A stretch of DNA of 64,000 nucleotides from Chromobotia macracanthus (GCA_036877525.1 JAZGTH010000004.1:14588001-14652000), one strand, 5' to 3'. Shown: positions 12,658 through 26,559, counted from the stretch's first letter. Numbers and translations are program-made. Notes: generated by a model not told the origin, from the sequence alone.

Positions 12658-13142
12658 GGTTTTTGTCCCAGGGCTGGACTGGGATGCTCGCTTTTGAGTC
12701 CAAAAGAGGAGTTGTTTAAAGATGTGACTGGGCCAGCCCAAGTCAATTAAGAAAAGAACCAATGGGCTGCTGATTAAATGTCTCATGGGCTGGTCTGTCT
12801 GGAAAAAATCAGACGCTGACATTTTTGACAAATACATTACACCGCCACAAGTGTTTTATGGGCCAATCAGACAAAAATTGTATGAGACATAACGGCTCAA
12901 AAAGTGTGTCCGCCTAGAAGGAAAATGTCCTGTCTGCCAGATGGCCAGTCCACCCCTGCAACATGATGGTGGTGTGGAGGTCGGGGGTGAACGCTGCCAT
13001 CTGTATCTGCGAAATGCAAAGATAAGAGAATACAGCTCTTATATACACCAAGTGCTGAGTGATGATTGGCTAAAACTATTTGTAATGAATGTGGCATGTG
13101 AGTCTTCCTCGTAGAACTTGAACTAAAGCTTACAATTTTACT

Positions 13143-13302
13143 ATAAAGACTTATGTAGAGTATGTAAATAATATTTATTTAATAAGTAATCGGCATTTGA
13201 TAGCAAATACATAATGATAAAGTTCTTTGGCGTGGCTCTGTTCATAGTTTCCGAGGTGGTAGATTGTTGTAGTTCCTGCTTGATGAAGAAGGGGCAAAGC
13301 CT
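13143..13302 (+). repeat. Direct repeat of unknown family, copy 2
   Basis: This is the partner of 12481-12657, diverged by substitutions and small deletions. The DIRS relic begins about 340 bases further on. Confidence 0.6.
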
Positions 13303-13639
13303 ACCCCCCAATTACTAGAAATGAAAATTGATACGCACCATTTGAAGCATTTCTTAGAAGACGTTCCTAAAGCATACAGGCAAAAGAAAAAAATATTTCT
13401 AAGTATAAGTATTTAATTAGACATGTCATTGATATGTTTTGTGTCTTTATTCAGTTAACTATGGCGATCAGCAAGCAGAAATTTAGAGCCCTCAAGGGTG
13501 CTATATGTGTACATTGCGATTCACTCCTGTAGTGGAAGCCCACACTGCCATTTCTTTCCAACTGAGGGAGAGCCTGATGCAACAGGAAGGCATCTGTGGT
13601 TGAACTTGACTGAAATAGAAAAAAAATAATTAAATTAAA

Positions 13640-15116
13640 GAACAGTTCTTTGGGCCCCGGCCAACTCCTCTCACCAGACACAACAGAGGCAAAATGCTGC
13701 TACCCAGGCTCCCCGCAGGAAGAGCGGGAATTGGGGCAACACTCTTAGTCGAAGCCCCCTAAAGAAAAGTCAGATCTACTCTGAGTGTACCAGAGGCCAG
13801 TAGCATGAAAACTTCTGCCAAATGTTTCTTGCTGGGTCCTGCATACGGTAGAAATAGGCTACAGAATCCAGTTTGTGTCTCACCTACCACAATTCAAATG
13901 GGTCGTGCCCACAGTGGTTAGCCCCAAAGCATGCTCTGGTTATGGAACAGGATGTAGCTTTCCTCTTGAACAAAGGGGCCATTGAATACGTTCGTCCTTA
14001 TGAGAGGGAGTCTGGCTTTTACAGTCGGTACTTCATTGTCCAAGAAGAATGGAGGGATGCATCCGATTTTAGACCTGCGCCTATCAAATCGTTCAGTCAA
14101 ATCACTCAAATTCAAAATACTGATGATAAAACAAATTGTGACATATCAGATCTGAGGGCTGGTTTGTCACAATAGATTTAAAGTATGCATATTTCCACAT
14201 CTCCGTCCTTCCTCAGCACAGAAATATTCTGAGGTTTGCTGCATCCAGCATGATACACTTTGGCCTGCTGTACATGAGACCGTTGCAGTGATGGCTGAGG
14301 ACCAAGGGGTTTTCCATGAGGTTTTGCATGATTAAGGTCACATGCAGATCCCTTTGTTCCTTGGTAATGTAGAAAAATCTTTGGTTCCTGTCCCAAAGCT
14401 CAGTACTAGGGGCTCCAAGTTCTTATGACGGATGCTTTCATTAATATTTGTGACGGATGCTGCAAGTACAGGCTGGGGAGCGATTTTAAATGGTTGCTCA
14501 GTGCATTGGAGGAGCCATCATCTGTTGTGGCACATAAACTGCCTGGAGCTGATGACAGTGTTTCTAGCCCTGAAACACTTTCTCCTAAACCAAGGGGTTG
14601 CCATGTTCTTGTCCTGACAGACAATACAACGATGTTTTCATACATTAACCATTGGGGGGGGTCTGCAATCATGCAAACTAGCAAACTAGATCCTCCTGCA
14701 GGCTCAGGGAAAGCTGCTTTCTTTAAGAGTAGTTTATATGCATGGGTATCTGAATGTGAAAACAGACATCCTCTTGAGGCAGTGGCTGAGGCCTGGAAAA
14801 TGAAGGCTGGATCCCGAGGTGGAGCTTATATGAAAGGATTTCAGCCAGACAGAAGTGGACTTGTTTGCATCACAAGAAACGGTGCACTGTTCACTCTGGT
14901 TCTGCCTCATGCATCCAGCTCCACTGTGGCTTTGGCTCTCTGACTCTCTCCTCAACGTCTCTCCCTGGGAGATTCCAATCAGGAGGGACCTACTGTCTGA
15001 TTCTGGTCTCTCATCTGAGGTTGTTAAGACCATCCTTCACTCCAGAGCATCCTTTCACAAGAAGGAATATATATCACCTGAAGTGGAGAGTTTTCACTTT
15101 TCTCACTTCATGGTGA
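13640..15116 (+). pseudogene. DIRS-type retrotransposon relic (gag end, RT, RNase H)
   Basis: Fragments follow DIRS order. Near 13690-13770 a basic gag-end stretch (QAPRRKSGNWGNTLSRSPLK) appears. At 13873-14175 is the start of reverse transcriptase (ALVMEQDVAFLLNKGAIEYV, then RESGFYSRYFIVQ). The 14180-14260 segment carries DLKYAYFHIS-like sequence. RNase H pieces follow (TDAASTGWGAI, WHINCLELMTVFLALKHFL, VLTDNTTMFSYINHWGG), and the conserved LFASQETVHCSLWF block lies near 14858-14900. These lie in several frames with stops and an internal deletion. DIRS elements replicate through a tyrosine recombinase rather than an integrase; that gene is missing here. Confidence 0.85.
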
Positions 15117-15119
15117 AAT

Positions 15120-16079
15120 ATCTAATTTTGTGTACTGAAAAATAAGCTGAAATATGTTCAAATATCCAGATTTTTTTTCAGAGTCTCTGGAGGAACTGTG
15201 CTTGGTTTCAGTACCATGGACAACGTCACACTGTGCTGACAAGTACATTGAAAGTATACTTTTAACTAATTGATTTTCAACACCATAATATCAACAAAAG
15301 AATAAGTAGGTAACTGCAACTGCAGTGCACTTGATTTAATATATGGTGTTTAAGTTCAGTTATAGGTAGAAATCCATTCTCTAAACCTACTTGTCCTCTG
15401 CACTGTTGCGGGAGAGCTGAAGCTTGTCCCAGCATCTCGGGCTGTAAGCAGAGAACATTCCAGGTAGGTGGGCAGTCTGAATAGAAATATTATTTTCTAT
15501 TATGACTTGTACTGTTATTGGTAGCATGCGCCATTCATTATGTCAGTGTTAATCTACATTTATTGAGCACACAGGCTTCAGTATACTTTGATTGTGTAAA
15601 TATTGTGTAGAGCATTGTGCACAAATTAATAAAAGAAAAGTATTTGTTTTTTGTAGTTTATTAAGCATTTTTGTACTATATTTTATTTTACTTACTTGCT
15701 TTATGCTTACTTTATAAAGTTATAAAATAACACAACATGACAGATATGTACAAATAAGTACAAAGCTGTGCTGCAATTAGTTATTATAAAGTGGCATTTC
15801 ATTAATGTCCTGTCGAAATTGCTGGGATGACAACCTCAGTTGAGTTCAGCCTATAGAACGAACAGGTCAGAGGTAGTCATGTAAATATTCGCAGAGGAAA
15901 ATTTGTTGCACCTAACTGCAGAGGTAATTTTAACGACACCCGAAAGAGTGGGATACCAGCCACCTTCAGGGTATGCTCATTAAAGAGGTGTATTGCACTT
16001 ATTCACACATTGAGACCTCCGCTGTGCGGAACCGGAGGATGGACCGTGAAACCAGAGACGAATAGTTTCAATAGTGCGA
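15120..16079. other. Gene-free interval
   Basis: No coding sequence was recognised. The start may hold the tail of the DIRS relic; the rest is AT-rich sequence without a clear repeat family. Confidence 0.35.
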
Positions 16080-19000
16080 CTCAGCGTGACGTATGGTGCT
16101 GCACATTAACCGATCGCTGACACCAACAAATTGCAGATTTCATACTAAATTTCACTTGTTGAGAAAAACATGCCACCCACGCGACTCATTGTTACGACGC
16201 ATAGGCTAACTCCTGACTCCCATACTGCAACTTGTAAATTGCATTGCAAATTGTCCTCTTTTATTATCAATATTTTATTAGGGAGTCGTACAACAGACTA
16301 AGATTTGATTTCATCATCACTGAGTCAGTCTAAGATTACAAGAGACAAAACAATGTAAAGAAACAGCCTCAATCCCTAAGAAATGTGGTCATTTGATTTA
16401 TTTAATGAGAGTTAATTGGAATCTTTTTATGCGTTATTTTTTAAAAGATTCTTACTTCACAACATTTTTTCAGAAGTGAGGTACCTTAGTTTCTAGGTGG
16501 TCTGTTTCCATTGTATGAAATTTATATCAATATACTGACACACCGAAGCTATGCAAACAAACAAACAAACAAACGAATAAACTTTTTTTAGTGAAGCATC
16601 TAATGTGCCTAAGAGTTTCGCACAGTTAAGAAATTATTTGAGAAAGATTACCAAATAATAACGAGTAGCAAATGTAAGCTGAATGCTATTTTGTGTGGAA
16701 GTGAACAGCAGTGAATTGTAACAGATAATTTACATAAAATAATTATATTAAATGACAACAGACAATGATCCAAAGAAAATTCATTAATTTAAATAATTTT
16801 AACGTACCGAAGCGCAGCTTTTGAACGCTTATGTGTATACATTTGAACTCATCCGGGCGTATACAGTGTTACTAGTGCTGTGAGGTAAATAGTAGATGCT
16901 TTGCATCTCAAAGAGCATCAGTAGGCAAGGTTTGGTGCTTAACAATGAGAGGGGCCTTTTTCGTGGGTTTCTGACTTAAAAGCTTTCACAAGCAAGCACA
17001 ATTCTTCACCGAGTTTTACAGTTGCTTTCGACTAATCTTTCGACAGCCAAACACAAGCGTGGCTTTTTATGCTCTGTAATTTTATTTTTTATTAGAAATG
17101 CAGTACGTTTATAAATTGCACAGTATATAACAACGAATTGTATGGTATTAAGTTAGGTTTGTACACCAAACCTTCAAGGAATTTGTTAAACTTATTTGAT
17201 TGTTTCTTATAATTACCAACCATTTAGTATCACGTATCGGTGCAAGATGATCATTTTCAAAATATAACGGAGTATTAAATAGCGACATGTATCCTAATAT
17301 AGTTATGAATAGTAACAAATCTTAGAACCTTATGCCCAATTAAAGGGAACAAGTGGATTTATGGGTCCCATAGTGATATAGCAAGCATGTTTTTCACTCT
17401 CTGTCAAACTTAAATAAAAAAAAACTGGTTTACTGGTTAATATCGTTTCGAGATCAGTTCATTATTTTTAGCACCTTGCGTATTTTTGTATATACATGTT
17501 AACGATGAATGGGAGCCCTTTGGGGAAAAACGTTTATTGCAGTAATTGTATAATTGCTTTACTAATTGTTGTTAACAAGTCATAGAATACTCCAGTCAGT
17601 ACAGGATCTTTCTAACTAATCGCGCATAATAAAAGGCAGTTAGGGTTAATCAGTTACATCTGGAAGAAAAGAGAAGCACTTCCAAGCTTTTGATAAACAT
17701 GCACTTAACCTTTATCGCAGGCTGTTATTATGCCAAATGCTGTCTCATTGATTGTGAAAACTATCCAGTCTCAAGTAAAAAAGGTAAACTATTGCCGTGT
17801 TCCATTTAAGACAGAGTAATTCTTTCATTTAAGGTTTGTGTATTTAAATTTTGTCATTTAATCTAGAAACCACAATATCGTGACTAAATAAGATTATCTG
17901 GTGTTAAAATTAACAGTTAAATATACTTTGACGTAGGCCTGAATGCGAACACTGGAGCTATAATGGTGCGCCATGTGCAACAGTGAGCGTGAAACTGACG
18001 TTTAAATCAATGTCCATGAAGCACAAAAGAGAGCTGCATTGCTCCAATTTCATACTGATTTTGCGCCTTTTTACGCTGTGAAAGCAAAACACTGCAGCGT
18101 TTTGCATCAATTTGTTGGTATTTACCAACTATTGAATCTCCGAGTAAATATAACAAACGATCATCGATATTGTCACCAGAACATTACTATTAATTCTATT
18201 ATAGTTAAAGCAAATATCAAACTGTCCAATTAAAATGTGTTACATAGGCTACTTTGGTCAAAGAAAATCCTTTTCTCGGTGTCTCAAACAACAATATTGC
18301 CTGTTATGTTTTGTAATTTATTTTTAAGCATTTTTAAGTGCTCTTTTCCATTAAAAATGAAAGGATTCTCTTAAAAAGTCACGAATTTTATGCAAAACAC
18401 AAAAGACTTAAAAAGATCAATCACTTCTGCATACATGAACTAGTCTTCCACTGCCTTTCTAGTGGCTCTTGACTGGAGCTGCTGGAATGGTAATGCACTG
18501 CATCACATCATTTGTTCCCCCTGCATAAATACAACTATTGTATGACAAGGCCTCATCAAGTGAATAAAGCAATACTTAAAGCTATCAATGGATATTCAGT
18601 CACCCTGTCGCGTGTCCTTCTTTTTCAAGTTTCAGTTTAATTCGAGTTTATTTATATCGCTTTTCACAAATTTGCATTCTTGCAAAACAGCTTTACAGAA
18701 ACAAGTTTTAGAAAAACTTTGTGACATAAAACAAGTATAGGAATATAAAGGTAAAAAGGTAAAATTATATATTCAAAATACATGGAGTAGGCATACATGG
18801 TATACATGGCAAATGTAAATATTTGTATGATTGTAATTGGACCGTTATATTTCAAGCGATATGGCATATTCGAAATGCCAGATCTCATGATAATGCTGGA
18901 ATTTTAAATAAGATAATGAATGGAACGATGATTTAATAGACACTGCATCCATTTTAAAATAATTCCGAAATAAATGCGTGTTAAAAACTACTTGCCATTA

Positions 19001-19545
19001 CATCCGTGCCATTACTTGCCATTAACCTTCTGATGGAAGCAATAATGATATACGAAGCAGAGAAATATTTTTTAGGTTTTGAAGAAATCCCCTTTTCGTA
19101 CTGTGCATGTGCGACCACTTTTCTGTGAACATTTTTTATTCACAATAGAAAACCAAGAAAAATGAGTTACCACAATGTATCTACAGTTTAAATAAAGGTA
19201 GTCTAAAATGTATACAAGTATACGATTAAAATGTCGCTTTGATTTTATTATTTCTCAGTGGTTGAAATAAGGTTTCACTAATTTATATTTTGTAGGATGA
19301 ATACGATCGTTTTTACACAGTGTCTGTTATGTGTAATAAAGAAGTTTCACAAAAAGCCCCTCATTTCTATTAAAACTTTCTAAAATGGGGGCCACTGTGT
19401 ATGCGACCCGTAGGATATTCCCAAGGACTGGCTCTATTGATGGGGAAGTGTGGAAAATCAGACGGATAGGATCCTCGGACAGGAGGCGTTCCTCTAATTC
19501 TCCTCGCTCCAGTCTTTGAAGGGAGCATCTGTGAGAATGCTGCTT
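16080..19545. repeat. Right copy of the ancient non-coding tandem duplication
   Basis: It is collinear with 8180-10870 (see that entry for matched blocks) and about 0.8 kb longer through insertions, one being the dispersed repeat at 18638-18710. It ends about 1.55 kb before the her start codon, which fits an upstream regulatory landscape. No conserved reading frame was found. Confidence 0.7.
18638..18710 (+). repeat. Common fish dispersed repeat
   Basis: The sequence 'gagtttatttatatcgcttt', then 'tcacaa', then 'aaaacagctttacagaaaca' is a pattern I recognise as widespread in ray-finned fish genomes, probably the end of a retroposon. A reverse-oriented relative lies at about 47568-47632 ('gtacagctgctttgaaacag'). 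Confidence 0.55.
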
Positions 19546-21000
19546 TTCTTCGAGACCGTCTGTGTTAGCAAACCTAAAATTGTGTAGCTAAAAAACGAAC
19601 CTCAGCCTTTATTATACACACTACCAAAGAAAACATAACCTTCGGGCAGTTTATAAAATTCTTTGGTTTGTAAAATCTTGACATTTTAATTCAGCAGTGA
19701 TGATTCTCTTTCCGTATAGGCAGAAAATTGCCACTGTGTGAAGACACGGAAAGGATTTCCACGGTGCTGCCTTTTTCAACATAGCGTGAAACTGCAGGAT
19801 AAAAGGATGAATGGACAAAGTTAATTTTTCTACAGTTCTGCTGGTTTTTCGTAACATTTTCCATTAAACGGTGATTCTATAGCAATCTCTGTACATTTTT
19901 ACCACAGACACCTTAAGGCTAGTGCGGATTCGTTATTTCCCTATAATGCTAACAATATGTAACAATTTATTACACATTTATTACGTATTACAGAGTGGTA
20001 GTGTGCTTTTTAAAAACAAATGCGACATCGGAGAAAGGCTTATAGCATGTCAACATGACCAAAATAATGATATAATATAAATATAATAATATATATATAA
20101 AATATAATATCAAATTATTAGGCTTAACTGTATTTTCCTTTTGTAAGTAAATCATTTAGAAATCCTATGCCTCAAACTCAGACAGAAAATAAACTTAATG
20201 AAGGAACCCAAAGGGATACTAAAATAATTATTTCAATAAACATACATGTTTTGTTCTACATTTTTCCTATTCCTATATTATTAAAGCTACTTTAAATAAA
20301 ACAACTGTATTTAAAGTAGTACTCAGTACTCGTTCGACTTCCTCACTATTAATTTTTTTTTTAACCTTTCTTTCTTTGGTATTCTATGAAAAGGTGTTGA
20401 TACAAATAGAATGCATAAAACATCAAACAAAATAGGTGGGTGATGATAATATTACAAAATATTTATTACTTTTACCAAACAAAACAGTGAGAATCAAGAA
20501 GGTAAGTTCAGTTTTGTTAATATTGTAAACTTTATGTTTGTATTATATTTATGAAAGTACTAGATATCATGAAATCAAATATATAAATTCATTTAGAGAT
20601 TTTGACATTGACTTTCTTTTAACGATATATGTATTTCCCCATACTAATGACACACCTACATGCTAAACTATATGCTACTGTAGTTGAATGTCTTTAAAAA
20701 GCACAGTAGTAGGATAAATGTACATTTTCCGCATTGCTGCTATAAGATAAACCTTAAACTTGTGTGTTAATAATTTAAGATAATTAATATATTATTATTA
20801 TTGTTACTGACATTGGTATAGAAGCGTACTGCTGTTTAATACAAAATTATTATTATTTACTTTGACCAGAGGGGCACGATTACACTATGACACAAAAGGG
20901 GCAGGGGCTTGAGCCCCTCTTCTCCCCTCGTGCACTCCACTGGGTTGTCCTACCGAAGCTAAAAGTACTCTTTGTTGCTCACCAATGATGTGCGCAGTGC
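19546..21000. other. Gene-free interval upstream of the her gene
   Basis: No exon or recognisable element was found. The middle is very AT-rich (20070-20120). A GC-richer patch at 20870-20940 ('ggggcaggggcttgagcccc') looks like a repeat fragment. Confidence 0.35.
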
Positions 21001-21024
21001 ATTCATATGTTAAGTGAACCTCTC

Positions 21025-21032
21025 TTTAAAAA
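21025..21032 (+). promoter_or_regulatory. TATA-like box of the her gene
   Basis: TTTAAAAA lies 72 bases before the start codon, at a spacing that would allow a short 5' UTR. A CATATG E-box is about 20 bases upstream. The assignment comes from position and composition only. Confidence 0.4.
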
Positions 21033-21103
21033 CGCTATGGCGAATTCCTTCACTCTACAAGACAGTCTGGTAATCTAAGCCCATCGAGCAATTTGGGGGG
21101 ACA

Positions 21104-22814
21104 ATGGCTGCAAAATCGGAAAGTGTGATAACAGCAAAACTCCATTGCATCAAAAAGGTGATTAAAATCACTAATTACGTGCATTTAAATAACATAATGT
21201 GTTTACTGCGTTTAATTTACACGAGATTAAAAAAATATTTTTAAGTGTTTAAGCCTTTTATCCTTCAGGTCTCTAAACCATTGATGGAGAAGAAGAGAAG
21301 GGCACGAATCAATAAATGTTTGAATCAACTGAAAAATCTTCTAGAAAGTGTCTACTCTAACAATGTAAGGAACTTAGTCTTTTAACAAGACAATATGTTC
21401 AAATAATTTATATCTAACAATTATTTTTTTAAACTGTTGCATAAGGTACTTCCCGATCTGTTTTACTTTACTTTTATTATATAATTTAGATCCGCAAAAG
21501 GAAATTGGAAAAGGCTGACATATTGGAGCTGACTGTGAAACATCTGCGGCATCTACAAAACACCGAGATAGGTTTGTATGCTCATCGCATTAAAATCATA
21601 ATACCATCATAATATTTACACATTACCATTCAAGAGTTTGGACAGGTTTTAAATTTATGTTTCACATACTTCTTAAAGCCTCTTGACCTAAAGAATCATG
21701 CTTACATGCTTGAAATTGCTTTCGTGTATGGGCCATCCAGCCGAATCCGTAACATTTGATAGTTGTAATTTAAAATTAAACAGCATTTTTAGGTTTTATT
21801 TTAACTTTTTAAAATGTGTATTGATCAATCTCAGGCAAGTTTTTCATTTCATTTTTTAAATTTTATTTTTATATGTTTTCTTAATAGAACGTGGACGCAT
21901 TTTTGTAACAGGACTGGAAATAACAGGACTCAGATTTCAACAATTAGCAAACATTATAGCTGGATAGCATACATGCTTTTAGAATGAGGATACGAGAAAA
22001 CTTTTGGTCTTCACATGGTCATCAGCATGGAAATCAGCATTGTTAATGAAACATTTAAAAAAGGCAGTTAATTTAATGTGCACATACATTTCGCCTAATT
22101 TTAAAATGAATTTGGTGTAAATTTTCATGCACATATAATGTCATGGGGTAATCCAAATGTTTTCGGATTCAGTGAAATAGGTCTACACACATTTAAATTA
22201 TATTAATACGATATTGCTGTAATACTACTGTTTACTATTATAACACTATTTACGATACAAATAAAAAGTTCATAGTAATTAAAAATGAGCAGGAGTGTCC
22301 AATGTTTTCACTTTTTTACATTATTTGTTAGCGATAAATGGCAGAAAAATAAATATGAATTTCTGTCCTTACAGGAACCTTCGTAGTTTGTGACTCTGCC
22401 GAATACCAAGCTGGCTACAGAAGTTGTCTTGCTGGTGTCAGTCTTTATCTACTCAAGTCGGACACAGACAGAGACTCCCACTCAACCTTTCTGACACACC
22501 TTACAAGTGGTCTTACAGGCTCCAGAGTCCTTCACTTCAGTACCGCGGATAGCGACGCTGCAAGTACTTTGCGCCCTTCGCTCCAAACAGCCCTTCCTTA
22601 CCCCAACATTCATCAAATTTCGGACAGATGTTATGGCTGTATGCAGAAGAGGATTGATATTTGTAATATAAACAGAATATCTACCGACGCACAGGTTGTG
22701 ACCCCTGAATCCAGTAAGCTAAAAACCAGACATGTCAGTCTTAAAAATGCAAATGTTGATAAGCACTATAGATTTTTGGGGGCATCTAAACAGAATTACT
22801 GGCGGCCTTGGTAA
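21104..22814 (+). CDS. her3: her3/hes3-like bHLH-Orange transcriptional repressor
   Basis: Four exons join to a 223-codon frame: 21104-21157, 21269-21364, 21490-21571 and 22375-22814. All three introns have GT donors and AG acceptors, and the phases (0, 0, 1) agree. Residues about 19-77 form the basic helix-loop-helix, with KPLMEKKRRARINKCLNQLK (including the proline typical of Hes basic regions) and a second helix KLEKADILELTVKHLRHLQ. Residues about 85-120 form the Orange domain (SAEYQAGYRSCLAGVSLYLL). The last four residues are WRPW, which recruits Groucho/TLE corepressors. Hes/Her proteins act in the nucleus as DNA-binding repressors, often downstream of Notch. The short loop (NNIRKRKLEKAD) fits Hes3/Her3 better than Hes1/Her6. 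The exact orthologue is inferred; the family is certain. Confidence 0.9.
21618..21650 (+). repeat. Possible DNA-transposon end in her intron 3
   Basis: 'cattaccattcaagagtttg' followed by 'gacagg' resembles the terminal repeat of fish Tc1/hAT-like elements ('cattaccagtcaaaagtttg' type). No partner end was identified. Confidence 0.3.
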
Positions 22815-22955
22815 AATATTACCATGTGCAAATATCAGTATGTTTTTAAGACATAACCTTATAAAATATGAAAATAGCTGCAATTTCTGATTTTACATGC
22901 ACTGTATATGTAGATATTATTTTTGCATGGTTGTGGGAAAAATTTATATTTTAAT

Positions 22956-22961
22956 AATAAA
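22956..22961 (+). terminator. Polyadenylation signal of the her gene
   Basis: AATAAA lies 142 bases after the TAA stop, in AT-rich 3' UTR-like sequence. No closer canonical signal was seen. Confidence 0.6.
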
Positions 22962-22999
22962 AGATTGGAAATTCGACTGAAAATGCTCGTTTAAAACAA

Positions 23000-25900
23000 C
23001 ATTCAAATGTATTATTTACCCCAGTGATAAACTGTGTTAAGATTAGTTTGTCATCTCTGCTCTACTTTCCAAATAGTGTCGAAACACCTGAAGACAAAAT
23101 GCGACACTGTATTAACAAAGTTTTTGCAAAGCCATCGAAGCTTTAAATCTTAACATTTTCAACTTTTTTTAAAAAAAAGTCGATCGGGTTATCTGTATAA
23201 ACTTCAACGGAGCATATCTTACTACCCAAGGCGAATCTTACTACTAAATGTCATTGTCCCTGCCCTGCACAATTCTCGTAGGGAGACAAATTCCTGGGAA
23301 TACGTTTAACCTCCTTTCTCCTGCTTTCCCTGAGAGTGAAAAAGATTGGATTGTGAAAAAAGTTAGGACGATGTAAATAAGATCTGACTGTTTCCACAGA
23401 GCAAACATTTGCAAATCAAAAACAAAACACGTTTAACATGTTCTTGTTTGAGAACAAATGTAAAACCTAAAATTGTTGAAGTTCATTTTATTTTCGATAA
23501 TCCTTTAAGAAGTGACTTCTAAGACCAAAGCTACAGTCGTTGTTTAGTTCTTCAGCACACCTGCATGGTTTTATTGTCTATGGTGACGGCAAGAGACCTT
23601 CTCGGTTCACTTATTTTTATCGTGGCCACGACATATTAATACATGGTAACGTGATACTAGCCTGATATGGTTACACAAAGCTTGGTGCATTAACATTTTT
23701 TTGAGGAGCGCTGAACCGTGCCAAGTGCTTCAAAATACTGTCTTTTAGTTAGCATCTCCTAATCGCAGATATATTTTCTTCATATGTTGACCACAAATGG
23801 GAAAAATCGACTGCAGCATACTAACCTGTCAATGAACTGACATGCCATGTATGTCAGTGTACAGCCATGTAAATAAATAATAAGGAACTTTATTGCACTG
23901 ACATTTAAATCTAATTTGAAATTGCAAACATTGTTCAGTTAGTTGGTTGTAATTGTTTTAATTTTCCCTTTAATTGCTATTGATTTACAAATGAACAAAA
24001 ATATAAAGTAAATACATGAACAAAGAAACAAAAAGAAACCAGTTGTAAATGTAATTGTAAGTATAATTGTAAACTGCTTCATAAGCTGAGGGCACATACA
24101 AACAAACACACATGGAATAGTATGATAAATGTCCAAAATGTAACAACTGAAAGTGTGTACAGCTAGTAAAAAGTTTTATTGCTCCAGTGCCTCCTCCCAC
24201 AATAATGAGAGTTCTTCCCTCAAATATTTAATGATATTTGTTTTAACCTTTAAACAGAATTTTAAAATGGTTTTAAAATATACTGTCATCAAAGACGTAC
24301 TGTACTTACAGGCTGTCTTTCATTTAGCTTCTCAGTGCTATAACAATGGCCGTTTGATTAATTGCATATTGTAACAATGGAAGTTTTTTTTAAATTTATG
24401 TAACCTGGAAGGTCCCATTGAGATACAGCATGTCCTCTACCAGTAGGGCGTGGTCAAGCAAAAGCCAGTAGAAAACAATGCAAAATGTTACAAGAGTGGT
24501 ATTTGCATTAATACCGACAGGCTGTGATGTATGAATGGAGTTACAGTATTTGTTAGTTAAAAATGAGTTAAAGTGAATGACTCTGTAATGTACTGAATGA
24601 AGTGTACATTCTTTATGAAAGCAATATTACATTCATAAGTGTGCTGTTAAACTCTAACAAGACTAAGACTTAAGTAGCTTTTATAAATGTGGCGTAGAAA
24701 AAAAGAGTGAGACAAAACAATGGCACTGATATTTTTTAAAACAGTTAAGACAGCTCAAACATGCATTTTAGTCTGGAACTAGACTTAAGCCCTGTCTGAG
24801 AAACCGGGCCTATGTTAGCACATTGTGATTACACCTCTTATGTGATTTTTGTTTATATACAGGTTTAAGCCTATTTCCAGAATTTTTACTCTCCCATTAA
24901 AGTGCACACATTTGTGTATTTGAAAATTCCTTTTGTTTCTAGCCTCTTTGCTGGTTCCACGGTTATTAACAGACATGCACATTCTTTGAAGTCACTCTCC
25001 AGTATAAAAATCTTATACAGAGATTTTATACATACACTATAATTGCAGTACACACTAACAATACTTAATGAGAGATGACAAAAAATTTACATATATTTAC
25101 AAGTGAACTATCACGTTGTATCATGCAAATCATGATTGCCATTTATTTGTAAACATTTGTAACAGACACTGTTTCAGCAAAACAGACAGATGACTACATG
25201 TCTAATTATAGGTTTGGAAAGTCTTTTGTGGGAAAGACCAAGCAAATAGTTCTTCTATGTTTTTGGAAGAGGTGTAAAAATATAAGGTTACATAAAATTC
25301 AAATACAGCATTGTAGATTGCCCTGCATAGCTATCGTAGCCTATATATGTTTCTTGGATCATACAGTATTGTCCCTGGGGCCAAATGAAGCCTTTTCCTT
25401 CTGCCACATCTGCCAGATGTTAGACATCTGCATACACATACAAACAATACTATAGATGACATTACTTCACGTAACATACACAAAAATGGGAGGGTCAAAA
25501 AAGACTTGCAGAGATTTTAAACTTCTAAACTCGCATCTCAAACATTTAAAAGCAATTTGACTTCCAATTGAAGTTTTACTGCAAACATCAGTTAAATTGC
25601 TATTTACATATCGTAAATGCCCTCTAGTGGCAATAATCTTGAAATGCCATTTATTGGTAAAATGTAGTAATTCTGAGGTGCACAAATATCTCATTAATAA
25701 ACAGAATTACAAGTAAATACAATTTGAAAATAAATAAAAGCATAATTACATTACCATATGTTTCTTAAGCCAACATAATAATACGTTTAAATCAAACAAC
25801 ATATTGTTGGCTTTCTCAAGCTCTATACAGATAACTGTGCACATGCGCAGCAGCTGAACTGACCAGGAAAAGCAGGAAATATATTGCATAACTGTAATCT

Positions 25901-26090
25901 CAGCCAGCGATTTTAAAGATTTCTGTCCTCACTTATTCAAGTAACTATGATTTGGTCTTGTATGACTGAAACTGCCTAAAAGACGTTGACGGCTGCTTTG
26001 ACAACCTTTAAGACTTAATGTAGGTAATAATTATACAGACACTTATCGCACGCACGTTATCCAGACGCAAAATAAAAAATGTCACTTTCT
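23000..26090. other. Gene-free interval downstream of the her gene
   Basis: I found no exon with convincing splice sites, no protein family match and no RNA gene. Short open frames here lack domains. Parts may be old repeats, but none could be named. Confidence 0.4.
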
Positions 26091-26094
26091 GAGC

Positions 26095-26430
26095 TACAGC
26101 ACCGACACGCCGCCTTGCACACGAGCTCGTCTCCAACACGTGACCGTGACGTCTGACGTCTCAAAACATTCGTCTGACTATATACTATAGGATTTTGGGC
26201 AGACGGCAGGCGAGTTTATACACGTCAGTTCTCCGCTCAGTTAGCTAAGACACCACAAAGAAGTTCAGTTATCACACCCCATACAGCCCACACGCGTGTA
26301 GGCCTGTTTTCACCGCACGCGTATCCGGCACATATGCGAAGTGTATCTATTGTGCTTTCACACCGGCTGCGTGTGCAGCGTGTAGGTGATCCGCGAATTG
26401 TGTAGCAAAAAAGTCTAATAGAACACATTA
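26095..26430. promoter_or_regulatory. GC-richer patch with E-box and CRE-like motifs
   Basis: Against AT-rich surroundings this patch has a CACGTG E-box at 26137-26142, TGACGT at 26147-26152 and TGACGTC at 26154-26160, plus many CpGs. A promoter for a gene I cannot see is possible. The following 200 bases ('cacacgcgtgtaggcctgtt') could instead belong to a transposon end, so the reading is uncertain. Confidence 0.3.
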
Positions 26431-26559
26431 GTTCACATTACTTTATTTTGATTTCAAAATACATTTAGGAGAAAAGACTTATCAGGAAGCTTATTGTATT
26501 ATCAGTGTAGTTTATATAACTGATTTGTTTAATCAACATAATTCTTGAAATCGTTAGTT

